A DNA stretch of 5,901 nt from Clostridiales bacterium. Lineage in GTDB: Bacteria > Bacillota > Clostridia > Lachnospirales > Lachnospiraceae. The notes under the pieces are model-generated. The model did not search any database and was not told the DNA's origin. It saw only the letters and a program-made list of their open reading frames with translations. Both the position numbers and the translations under genes were made by a program. Where the stretch lies: positions 1 to 5,901 of the forward strand of contig JAATEU010000039.1 in NCBI GenBank assembly GCA_015655565.1, read 5' to 3'. Positions 1-5,901 of this stretch are shown piece after piece. Position 1 is the first letter of the stretch. Each line of letters begins with the position of its first letter.

Positions 1-31
1 ACAATTAATTCTTTCAACCTATTTATTTTTG

Positions 32-66
32 ACAATAGAATGCGCGTCTTGTCCGCATTCTATTGT
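32..66. repeat. Perfect 13-bp inverted repeat (hairpin)
   Basis: The left arm ACAATAGAATGCG (32-44) and right arm CGCATTCTATTGT (54-66) are exact reverse complements around a 9-nt spacer. Neither strand has a T-run after the stem, so it is not a standard intrinsic terminator. It ends 47 bp before the likely start of the next gene. It could be an operator, a structured leader, or a terminal repeat of a small mobile remnant. The window edge hides the upstream context. Confidence 0.75.
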
Positions 67-113
67 ATGTGGCAGTATCACAAGCAGGCTTGCGATATGC
101 AATGGGTATAAAG

Positions 114-668
114 ATGAATATAAGCAATTTTGGTAATTTAAATAATGTAATAAATTCTCAACTTTTGAAGCGAAACACAGTAAAAGATAATAAAAAGTTA
201 TGTGCCGGTGCTTCGCAACAAATTAATAATAATTTTAATTTAAAGCTAGGCGGAGAGGTTTCAAGAGCTTTAAAAGGAGGTTCCAATGTTACTGTATATA
301 AAGCAGATGAGTATACATCAGAAAACCCCTTGTTACGGGTAGTAACTACCCAGTCTAATGGTCAGCAGTTCGAACAAACAATTGATCCTAGAAAGGTGGA
401 TATATTAAATGCAACAGAAGACGAGATGCTTGCGTTAAATGCATATTTGGTGGATAGAGGAAGTCTTGATGATTCTGTATATAGAACCAGTATTCTGGAT
501 GCAAATGATGAACAATCTAATTTTAACCATTCTGATACCCGGTTAGATTTTATCTCTGCTGTTTCTGAAATTATGAAAATGCAATATGATACACATAACG
601 TGGCTGGTTATGCTCGATACAATAAAATATTGAATACCTATAAATCATTTATGGAAATATCCGGGTAA
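114..668 (+). CDS. Uncharacterised Clostridia protein, about 184 residues
   Basis: Function unknown. The frame is open from a TTG at 63, but that codon lies inside the right arm of the upstream palindrome. The ATG at 114 gives a natural N-terminus (MNISNFGNLNN); an in-frame ATG at 102 is the alternative. Neither has a strong Shine-Dalgarno, so the start is uncertain. The protein has no signal peptide, membrane segment or cysteine cluster that I can see. The first 50 or so residues are Asn/Lys-rich and look disordered. A more ordered part follows, with YKADEYTSENPLLRVV, then QTIDPRKVDI and EDEMLALNAYL, then a C-terminal helical stretch rich in Met and Tyr. From memory, this layout (residues like 'ENP..V', 'G..FEQTID', 'EMLALNAYL') resembles a conserved hypothetical family common in Lachnospiraceae; that was not checked. 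It is clearly more AT-rich than pth and mfd. The terminator at 820-853 is the first one downstream. Confidence 0.7.
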   Translation: MNISNFGNLNNVINSQLLKRNTVKDNKKLCAGASQQINNNFNLKLGGEVSRALKGGSNVTVYKADEYTSENPLLRVVTTQSNGQQFEQTIDPRKVDILNATEDEMLALNAYLVDRGSLDDSVYRTSILDANDEQSNFNHSDTRLDFISAVSEIMKMQYDTHNVAGYARYNKILNTYKSFMEISG

Positions 669-819
669 TAAATTTTGCAAAAAGTTTAAATAAAAGAGAA
701 CTTAGTTTTAGGATTATAACACATGCTTGGACTCGTAATGGGAAAGCAAGATGGTTTTAAACGATAGAGAAGCCATATATAATTCTTTATAGAGTTTTTC
801 AAACAAGCTCCAGTGTACT

Positions 820-853
820 GTCTGCCTGAATATCAGGCAGACTATTTTAATTT
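820..853 (+). terminator. Rho-independent terminator
   Basis: A perfect 10-bp stem, GTCTGCCTGA (820-829) with TCAGGCAGAC (833-842), closes a 3-nt loop. The T-rich tail TATTTTAATTT (843-853) follows on the + strand. The opposite strand lacks a T-run, so it acts left to right. It probably ends transcripts of the gene finishing at 668, about 150 nt upstream. It also abuts the end of the candidate minus-strand small gene, so it may insulate two convergent genes. Confidence 0.8.
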
Positions 854-1053
854 GATAATTTCCGTACCTTCTCCTATTTCCTGTAATATACTTTTTGACA
901 ATAATGTCTTGTACATTACTATAAACATAATAATATATCAGTGCAAAAATTAAAAATCACAGCAAAAACTAATGCCTGACGGCAATCTTTGTTGCTCGTG
1001 GCATATCCTTTCGTAAAACCTGCAACCAGAGTGAACATTTGAATAGTGAACAT
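842..1053 (-). pseudogene. Candidate small membrane protein, frameshifted
   Basis: On the minus strand an ATG at 1053-1051 is preceded by a perfect AAGGAG (1064-1059) with 5-nt spacing. The frame runs 44 codons to a TAG at 921-919. The peptide starts MFTIQMFTLVAGFTKGY and has a second hydrophobic stretch, QALVFAVIFNFCTDILL. A one-base shift around 920-935, in a TATTATTAT repeat, joins a second open stretch containing IIMFIVMYKTLLSK and then ILQEIGEGTEIIKLK, ending at TAG 844-842 against the terminator stem. The composite of about 70 residues would be a short two-helix membrane protein with a polar tail. I do not recognise the family. For it: the well-placed SD, hydrophobic composition, and other frameshifts in the window. 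Against it: short length, no clear promoter, and a competing plus-strand promoter reading at 895-922. The intact 44-codon reading (919-1053) is the conservative alternative. Confidence 0.35.
895..922 (+). promoter_or_regulatory. Possible promoter with a dyad in its spacer
   Basis: A consensus -35 TTGACA (895-900) lies 16 bp before a -10-like TACTAT (917-922). The spacer holds the inverted repeat TAATGT (902-907) / ACATTA (913-918), placed where a repressor operator would sit. No plus-strand gene follows before 1458, so a transcript from here would have a leader over 500 nt or be antisense to the candidate minus-strand gene. The region is AT-rich and chance matches are likely. Confidence 0.25.
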
Positions 1054-1141
1054 AAAGACTCCTTAGAAGAGAAAGAAGTGTTGATAAGATATTTACTTTA
1101 ATACATCATAAATTTACAAATGATATAAAGATAATAAAATA

Positions 1142-1171
1142 TTGCAGACAGATATAAGGTTAGAGTATAAT
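1142..1171 (+). promoter_or_regulatory. Candidate promoter for the transglutaminase gene
   Basis: A perfect -10 hexamer, TATAAT (1166-1171), lies 18 bp after a weak -35, TTGCAG (1142-1147), which matches only in TTG. Transcription would start near 1178 and give a leader of about 280 nt before the ATG at 1458. In AT-rich sequence a TATAAT alone is weak evidence. Confidence 0.35.
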
Positions 1172-1194
1172 TAAATATATGGAAACTATTCAGC

Positions 1195-1213
1195 CGTACC
1201 GGCTGAAAGTTAC
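1195..1213. repeat. Hairpin in the putative leader
   Basis: TTCAGCCG and CGGCTGAA form a perfect 8-bp stem around a TAC loop. It begins about 17 nt after the predicted transcription start. It has no T-run behind it on either strand, so it is not an obvious terminator. It may stabilise the 5' end of the leader or be part of a larger structure. Confidence 0.6.
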
Positions 1214-1334
1214 TTTAGGTGAGCATAAAGCAAGTATAGTGCATTTGTTTTAACGCCACCTGACCTGTTTTTCATGAAAAGTATATTAAAACAGTTTGCG
1301 GGAGACAGAGACTGAAGAGCCACAATATATCAAT

Positions 1335-1357
1335 ATAGATACATACATAGATACATA
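1335..1357. repeat. Short tandem repeat, 11 bp copied at 12-bp period
   Basis: ATAGATACATA occurs at 1335-1345 and again at 1347-1357, separated by one C. It lies in low-complexity A-rich sequence about 100 bp before the transglutaminase start. Slippage is the simplest explanation. Confidence 0.6.
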
Positions 1358-1457
1358 AAAATTAATAGTATAAAATAATATTAGGATAAAAAGATAATAA
1401 GATAAAAGCAATATACAATACAATTGAAAGAAGAAATATAGTTAAAGGAGTTGGTGT

Positions 1458-2335
1458 ATGAAAAATTTTTTTAAGTTCCTGTTTTCGCTGTTTTTATTAT
1501 CTGTTCTTTTATATACTATAAATGACAGATATAACCTGGCGGCATGGCTTTTGGAATCAGGAGATTCCAATCAGGCAGAGAATGAACAGGCCTTTGCCGG
1601 CCAGGTGCGGACTGCAATGTTAGAAGGGAAAGAGCAGGCCACGCTCCAATATATTGGCAAATCAGAAAATATGGAATGGTTTACGGAAGAAGTCATTGAT
1701 ATGGTTTATAATATAGATGATATAACTACCTCAAGTGACTATGATTACCTGAGATATAAGGCAAATAGTATCTTTACCCATGTTGTCGGCTTTGGAAACG
1801 TTATGACTGTAACCTATGAATTTGAATACAATGAAACAGCGGCTGAAACCGAGCAGGTAGATAGGACAATTAAGCAGCTTTTTGACGAATGGGAGATTAA
1901 TAAGCTGGCGGATTACGATAAAATAAAAAAATCCACGATTTTATTATAGTTAATGCTTCTTATGACACGAATACGGAGCATTATTCCGCATATGATAATT
2001 TAATTAATGAGAGTTCCACCTGTCAGGGATACATGAGTGTTGCCTATAAAATGTTTACCGAAGCAGGTATCCCCTGCCGGATTATTACAGGTACAGGGAA
2101 TAAGGACAGCCATGGATGGAATATCGTTAAATTGGACGGAAAATGGTATAATATAGACTGTACCTGGGATGACCCCGTAACTTTGAAGGGGAAAAACATG
2201 GTCCTATATGATTATTTCTTAAAGTCGGATGAGGATTTTAAGGGACATGAACGGGATGAAGAATTCAGAAATTTGGAATTCTATGGGGAATATATAATGG
2301 GAGAGGTATCTTATGAAGGGGTAATCCCAAGATAA
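1458..2335 (+). pseudogene. Transglutaminase-like (Transglut_core) membrane-anchored protein, frameshifted
   Basis: The start ATG is preceded by AAAGGAG (1444-1450) with 7-nt spacing. The N-terminus (FFKFLFSLFLLSVLLY) is an uncleaved anchor or signal peptide, so the rest should face outside. The first frame stops at 1949; the second part reads on in another frame to TAA 2333-2335. The break sits in the A7 run 1925-1931. One more A restores DKIKKIHDF, the usual 'KIxxIHDYI' entry to the transglutaminase core, and gives 292 residues. The catalytic triad survives downstream: Cys in STCQGY (codon 2021), His in SHGWNIVKLDGKWYN (2111) and Asp in NIDCTWDDP (2156). Family members are cysteine hydrolases or transamidases acting on proteins or the cell wall; the substrate here is unknown. 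As it stands, the translated product would lack the catalytic domain. The domain call is firm; whether the break is biological or a homopolymer error is open. Confidence 0.85.
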
Positions 2336-2387
2336 GTGATTACAGCAGAAGGCTTCGAAACTCCTGATCCCAGGACGGCAGTAGAAT

Positions 2388-2416
2388 AGCCTGCTTCAGG
2401 TTGAAACAGGCTTTTT
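2388..2416 (+). terminator. Rho-independent terminator after the transglutaminase gene
   Basis: AGCCTG (2388-2393) pairs with CAGGCT (2407-2412). After one C/A mismatch, TTCA (2395-2398) pairs with TGAA (2402-2405) around a GGT loop. The T5 run at 2412-2416 follows directly. It lies about 50 nt after the stop codon at 2335 and separates this gene from the next unit. Confidence 0.85.
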
Positions 2417-2449
2417 CAGGACAGAAATAAATACGGTTCTAAAAATTTA

Positions 2450-2478
2450 TTGCTATAAAACACCCAATAGATTATAAT
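2450..2478 (+). promoter_or_regulatory. Sigma-A-type promoter upstream of the DUF4003 gene
   Basis: The -35 TTGCTA (2450-2455, four of six consensus bases) and a perfect -10 TATAAT (2473-2478) are separated by exactly 17 bp. It sits just after the preceding terminator. Transcription would begin near 2485, giving a leader of about 110 nt before the ATG at 2596. With no clear terminator before 4318, it could also drive pth and mfd. Confidence 0.6.
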
Positions 2479-2495
2479 ATTACCCATAGAGAACC

Positions 2496-2573
2496 CGCTG
2501 CACGTAGAAAATAATATGTGCAGCGTAATTGTGTGCCTTTTTAGATTACGGAACGTGCCCGCCAAAGCGGGCA
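2496..2573 (+). promoter_or_regulatory. Structured 5' leader with two hairpins
   Basis: Hairpin 1 is CGCTGCACGTA (2496-2506) with TATGTGCAGCG (2515-2525): 11 pairs including one G-U, with an 8-nt loop. A T5 run (2538-2542) comes 12 nt after it, too far for a typical terminator. Hairpin 2 is TGCCCGC (2556-2562) with GCGGGCA (2567-2573), a GC-rich 7-bp stem on a CAAA loop, ending about 10 nt before the AAGG of the ribosome binding site. Both fall inside the predicted transcript. They could control translation or mRNA stability; I recognise no known riboswitch. Confidence 0.45.
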
Positions 2574-2595
2574 GATGGGAGTTAAGGTGGAGTGT

Positions 2596-3593
2596 ATGAC
2601 AGATAGTAGTTTACGTTTAAAATACGGTTTATTTGCCGAGAATTGTCAGATCCTGCGTAAGAATTTCAGATGGGATTATTCGATGATGCATTGTCTGGGT
2701 GCCCTTTTATATGCCAACGCAGGATTACCGGTTGATGTGGAAGGGATTAAGGACTCAAAAGAAATTATTAAAAAGATTACCGGTCTGTTCTCATCCTTTA
2801 AGGAGACAACATTTTTTGCCCTGGCAGTTTTACTTTCCTTAGAACCGGATTCCGAAAAATTATTCGGACGTACCTTAAAAGTATATGCTGAAATGAAGAA
2901 AGCAGGCTTTCATCCTTCTCCGTACTTGACCTTAGCAGCTTTTTCCATTGCAAAACAATCCGGTGCAAAGGATATCCGGCCGGTGACAGACAGGGCAAAA
3001 GAGTTATATGATGCAATGAGGAAGGAACATAGATTTCTGACATCAACAGATGATTATGGATATGCAGCAATGTTGGCTGCCGCGGAGTTTCCTGTGAATC
3101 AGGCAGTCAGAGAAATGGAAGACTGCTATGAATATTAAGGAAAGATTTTGGTATTGGAAACGCCTTGCAGTCTTTGACCCATGTGCTGGCTTTAGGTGAA
3201 GAACCGGCAGCCTTAAAGTGCCGGCGTGCAAAGCAGCTTTATGACACTCTGGTCTTAAAGGGCTGTAAGCTCAGTAAACACAGGGAATTGGCTTCTTTGG
3301 GAATTTTAGTATTGATTTCCGAAGATGTGGAAAAGATAACAGATGAAATCAGGGATGCATACCAGGTATTAATTGAGAAAAAAGGCCTGGGTAAATGGTC
3401 CATTACAAAACATGAACGGACCATGTATGCCGCAGCTTTGGTAATGGCAGAATATATGAATGACCTTCAGAGGAATTCCGTGTCATTAACGTTGGCTAAC
3501 AGCTTAACAAGCATAGTAATTGCCCAGCAGACGGCAACGATTATTGCAGCTGCCAGCGCAAGTGCGGCAGCTGCCTCCTCTTCAGGCTCCTAA
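2596..3593 (+). pseudogene. DUF4003 family protein, frameshifted
   Basis: DUF4003 proteins are common in Firmicutes and have no assigned function. The family call rests on remembered features: an N-terminal pattern like 'LLKKNFKWDYSLMYxLxA' (here ILRKNFRWDYSMMHCLGA), then GLFSSFKETTFFALAVLLSL, FLTSTDDYGYAAMLA, GNALQSLTHVLALG, and an Ala/Ser-rich tail ending SSSGS. I chose the ATG at 2596 (MTDSSLRLKYG) because AAGG (2584-2587) lies 8 nt upstream; the earlier in-frame ATG at 2575 sits against the hairpin with no ribosome binding site. The first frame ends at TAA 3136-3138. The continuing frame starts around 3135 (LRKDFGIGNALQ) and ends at TAA 3591-3593. One missing base near 3130-3137, plausibly a T, explains the break and restores CYEYLRKDFG, giving about 332 residues, the usual family size. 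The protein is probably cytoplasmic. pth follows 55 bp later. Confidence 0.8.
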
Positions 3594-3607
3594 AATTAAC
3601 CGGGCAT

Positions 3608-3624
3608 GGAACTGCTGCAGTTCC
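3608..3624 (+). repeat. Hairpin between the DUF4003 gene and pth
   Basis: GGAACTG (3608-3614) and CAGTTCC (3618-3624) form a 7-bp stem with a CTG loop. The following sequence is GGCTTTAAC, with only three T residues, so it is at best a weak terminator. It may partly uncouple pth from the upstream gene or protect the pth mRNA end. Confidence 0.45.
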
Positions 3625-3648
3625 GGCTTTAACAAGAAAGGCAGTAAA

Positions 3649-4221
3649 ATGTACATTATTATCGGACTGGGCAATCCAACCCGGGAATATCAGGCAACCA
3701 GACATAATATCGGCTTTGATGTCATAACCCGGTTATCGGATGACTGTAATATTCCGTTGGATTTTAAAAAACATAAAGCAATCTGCGGGAGGGGATTTAT
3801 TGAAGGCGAAAAAGTAGTACTTGCCAAGCCTCAGACCTATATGAATTTAAGCGGGGAAAGCGTCAGGGAATTAGTGGATTATTATAAAGTATCTCCGGAA
3901 GAAATTATTGTAATTTATGATGATATCAGCCTGGAGGTGGGACAGCTCCGCCTTAGGGGAAAGGGAAGCGCCGGAGGACATAATGGCCTTAAGAGCATTA
4001 TAAGTCATCTGGGCACCCGGGAATTTGCCAGAATTAAGGTCGGTATAGGTGATAAACCGCCGGGCCGGGATTTGGCTGACTATGTATTATCCCGTTTTGC
4101 AGAAGAGGAGCAGCCAATCGTCCGTGATATCATTAAGAAATCCTCAGAGGCCGTAAAATCCATAATAAAGGATGGTATGGAATCGGCCATGAACATCTAT
4201 AACAGAAAGCAATTGCAGTAA
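3649..4221 (+). CDS. pth: Peptidyl-tRNA hydrolase
   Basis: Pth hydrolyses the ester bond of peptidyl-tRNAs dropped from ribosomes, releasing tRNA for reuse; it is usually essential in bacteria. The 190-residue product is the normal family length. The start ATG has GAAAGG (3636-3641) 7 nt upstream; the frame is open further upstream only as an overlap with the DUF4003 tail. Visible landmarks are IGLGNP near the N-terminus with Asn9, RHNIGF with the catalytic His19, KPQTYMNLSG with Asn66, Asp91 in YDD, and GSAGGHNGLKSI with His111 and Asn112. These match Asn10, His20, Asn68, Asp93, His113 and Asn114 of the E. coli enzyme. GIGDKPPGRDLADYVL, also typical, follows. The frame is undamaged, unlike its neighbours on both sides. 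It is followed 96 bp later by mfd with no convincing terminator, the Firmicutes pth-mfd arrangement. Confidence 0.97.
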   Translation: MYIIIGLGNPTREYQATRHNIGFDVITRLSDDCNIPLDFKKHKAICGRGFIEGEKVVLAKPQTYMNLSGESVRELVDYYKVSPEEIIVIYDDISLEVGQLRLRGKGSAGGHNGLKSIISHLGTREFARIKVGIGDKPPGRDLADYVLSRFAEEEQPIVRDIIKKSSEAVKSIIKDGMESAMNIYNRKQLQ

Positions 4222-4301
4222 TACAGGAATCAGCCCTTGTGTATATTGAATAAGAGGGAGATTTGTCATGTGTTAAAAAGGGAAAGCCCTTGATACCAGA
4301 T

Positions 4302-4310
4302 AAAAGGAGG
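4302..4310 (+). promoter_or_regulatory. Ribosome binding site fixing the mfd start
   Basis: AAAAGGAGG, close to the ideal anti-SD complement, lies 7 nt before a TTG at 4318. The frame of that TTG is the Mfd frame, so it is the most likely native start. The codon after it is TAA, so as written the ribosome would start and stop at once. Confidence 0.7.
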
Positions 4311-4317
4311 CATCAGC

Positions 4318-5901
4318 TTGTAAACCTTTACTACCCCCCTGAAGGAATTAAAAGAATTTAATGACATAAAGGATAATATAAAATTAAAAAATACACCGGT
4401 TCAGGTAACCGGTTGTATTGATTCACAGAAATGTCATCTCATCAGCGGTTTGAGTGAAGGCTATCCGTGGAAGTTAATTATAACTTATAATGACAGTAAG
4501 GCAAAGGAAATATACGAGGATTATAAATTATACGATAAAAATGTCTGCCTGTATCCGGCAAAGGACATTATTTTTTATAGTGCGGATATTCACGGCAATG
4601 CGATTGTAAGGGACCGGTTAAAGATTCTTAAGAAATTAATCGAAAAGGAGCCTGTCACGGTTGTTACAACCCTGGACGGCGGCATGGATAAAATACTTCC
4701 CTTAGACTTTATAGCGAATAGGGTGATTACCGTAAAGGAAGCAGGAAGCCTTAATTTAACCAGGTTTCAGGCGGATTTGGTGCATTTGGGCTATGAAAGG
4801 CAGGGACAGGTGGAAGGACCGGGTGGGTTCGCGGTCCGGGGCGGAATCCTGGATATCTTTCCGCCCACGGAAGAATGCCCCTATCGTATTGAATTATGGG
4901 GAGATGAAGTGGATTCCATACGTTCCTTTGATACCGGCAGCCAAAGATCCATTGAACGCGTAGACAGCATACGCATTTATCCGGCAGCAGAGATGATTCT
5001 GGACCAGGACAGGATGCTGACGGGATTTAAGAAGATTGAAGAAGAAAAAAAGGAATATGTGAAAAAGCTCCGGGAACAAAGAAAAACAGAGGAAGCGGCG
5101 CGTGTCCGGGATATTGTTGAAGAATTTAAGGAAAACCTGGAAAGCTTTCAGGGTTCGGTTGGAATTGACAGTTATATAAAATATTTTTATGATGATACGG
5201 TATCTTTTTTTGATTATTTTGATCCGGATAATTCCGTAATCTATTTGGATGAGCCCGGCAGAATTGCAGACAAGGGTGAAGCGGTAGAAACCGAATTCCG
5301 GGAAGGCATGATAGGGAGAATCGAAAAAGGCTATATCCTGCCCGGACAGAGTGATGCAATTTATGGCTACAAGGAGCTTTTGGCTAATTTAAATCATAAG
5401 AGGATACTATTATTAAGTACCATGGATTATAAAAAAGCTTTTTTTACCGTTAAGGGTAAATGGGACTTTACGGTCCGTTAGGTGAATCCTTATAATAATA
5501 ATTTTGATATCCTGGTACAGGACCTGCAGAAATGGAAAAAAAACGGTTACCGCGTCCTGTTATTATCCGTTTCCAGAACCAGGGCAAAGCGCCTGAGTGA
5601 AGATTTAAGGGATCATGAATTAAATGCATTTTACAGTGAGGATATGGACCGGGTCATCCAAAAGGGTGAAATTATGGTGGCATACGGCAGCCTTCACCGG
5701 GGTTTTGAATATCCCCTTATTAATCTTGTCATCATTTCGGAAAGTGATATTTTCGGAACGGAAAAGAAGAAAAAAAGGAAGCTTAAGGAATATGACGGCA
5801 AGAAGATTCAAAGCTTTACGGATTTAAATGCAGGCGATTACGTAGTGCACGAAAACCATGGCCTGGGCATCTACCGGGGAATAGAAAAGATTGAGGTTGA
5901 T
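4318..5901 (+). pseudogene. mfd: Transcription-repair coupling factor Mfd, N-terminal part, two in-frame stops
   Basis: Mfd is a DNA translocase that pushes stalled RNA polymerase off DNA and recruits UvrA. The window holds the first 528 codons of a protein usually near 1150 residues; the translocase motor lies beyond the edge. The UvrB-like N-terminal module is clear: PVQVTGCIDSQKCHL, LYPAKDIIFYSADIHG, TTLDGGMDKILPL, EGPGGFAVRGGILDIFPP (about residues 169-183) and IELWGDEVDSIRSFD. The region before the polymerase-binding domain reads GEIMVAYGSLHRGFEYPL, and the CarD-like RNA-polymerase-interacting domain opens at GDYVVHENHGLGIYRG (from residue 506). The frame never shifts, but TAA is codon 2 (4321-4323) and TAG is codon 388 (5479-5481), between DFTVR and VNPYNN. 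The longest unbroken part is 4324-5478; a later TTG at 4450 would drop about 44 conserved residues. Either stop would abolish full-length Mfd. Identity is very sure; the cause of the stops is not. Confidence 0.93.

Larger units (their letters stand above)
1054..1457. other. AT-rich intergenic region upstream of the transglutaminase gene
   Basis: No open frame here has both a start and a ribosome binding site. It holds a candidate promoter at 1142-1171, a hairpin at 1195-1213 and an 11-bp tandem repeat at 1335-1357. The last 140 bp are purine-rich, A-dominated, low-complexity sequence. I looked for conserved cores of common riboswitches (c-di-GMP, THF, purine, fluoride, ZTP) and recognised none. 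Confidence 0.6.

Noticed and set aside
29..66. Promoter made of TTGACA (29-34) and TATTGT (61-66) for the first gene.
   Set aside because: The spacing of 26 bp is far from 17, and no -10-like hexamer occurs at the right distance.
724..768. Small plus-strand ORF of 14 codons (MLGLVMGKQDGFKR).
   Set aside because: No properly spaced ribosome binding site and too short to support without conservation data.
3520..3648. Extending pth upstream to an in-frame start at 3520, adding 43 residues.
   Set aside because: The extension is the DUF4003 tail read in another frame, it is Arg/Gln/Pro-rich, and ATG 3649 has a good ribosome binding site and the family's usual N-terminus.
4278..4291. AAGGG/CCCTT hairpin as a terminator between pth and mfd.
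   Set aside because: It is only 5 bp and is followed by GATACC, with no T-run.
4395..4413. ACCGGTT/AACCGGT inverted repeat as a regulatory site.
   Set aside because: It lies within the conserved Mfd coding sequence (PVQVTG) and is most simply a codon coincidence.
4894..5359. Minus-strand open frames within mfd.
   Set aside because: They lie wholly inside strongly conserved Mfd coding sequence and have no family resemblance.
4321..5481. Stop-codon reassignment or programmed recoding of mfd.
   Set aside because: Two different stops, TAA and TAG, interrupt it, TAA is the normal stop of the other genes, and no recoding element is visible nearby.
5624..5827. Plus-strand 67-codon frame and an overlapping minus-strand frame near the window end.
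   Set aside because: Both are shadows of mfd, whose own frame reads through this stretch with recognisable Mfd sequence.

Overview
The window looks like a chromosomal segment of an AT-rich Clostridia, most probably Lachnospiraceae. The grounds are AAGGAGG-type ribosome binding sites, a DUF4003 protein, and a pth-mfd pair of the Firmicutes type. Family assignments come from reading the translations and remembered families, not from a search.

Layout. (1) 1-70: a perfect 13-bp inverted repeat, function unknown. (2) 114-668 (+): an uncharacterised protein of about 184 residues. (3) 669-1457: a long AT-rich gap holding a strong (+) terminator at 820-853, a candidate small (-) strand membrane-protein gene (SD-led, apparently frameshifted), a candidate promoter, a hairpin and a short tandem repeat. 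(4) 1458-2335 (+): a membrane-anchored transglutaminase-like protein split by one frameshift in an A7 run, followed by a terminator. (5) 2450-2573: a good sigma-A-type promoter and a leader with two hairpins. (6) 2596-3593 (+): a DUF4003 protein split by one frameshift. (7) 3649-4221 (+): intact pth (peptidyl-tRNA hydrolase). (8) 4318-5901 (+): the first 528 codons of mfd (transcription-repair coupling factor), running off the window end. It reads in one frame throughout but has two in-frame stops, TAA at codon 2 and TAG at codon 388.

How the genes relate. pth and mfd are probably co-transcribed; no convincing terminator lies between them. Pth recycles peptidyl-tRNA from stalled translation and Mfd clears stalled RNA polymerase, a pairing conserved across many Firmicutes. 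DUF4003 lies directly upstream and may share the transcript that starts near 2485.

The most striking property of the window is damage. Three genes with recognisable homology carry four clear lesions, and a fourth candidate gene has a possible fifth, while pth is clean. The cause is either recent gene decay or errors in the sequence or assembly. The sequence alone cannot decide. I see no mobile element, CRISPR array, tRNA, rRNA or defence system, and no convincing undescribed multi-gene system.
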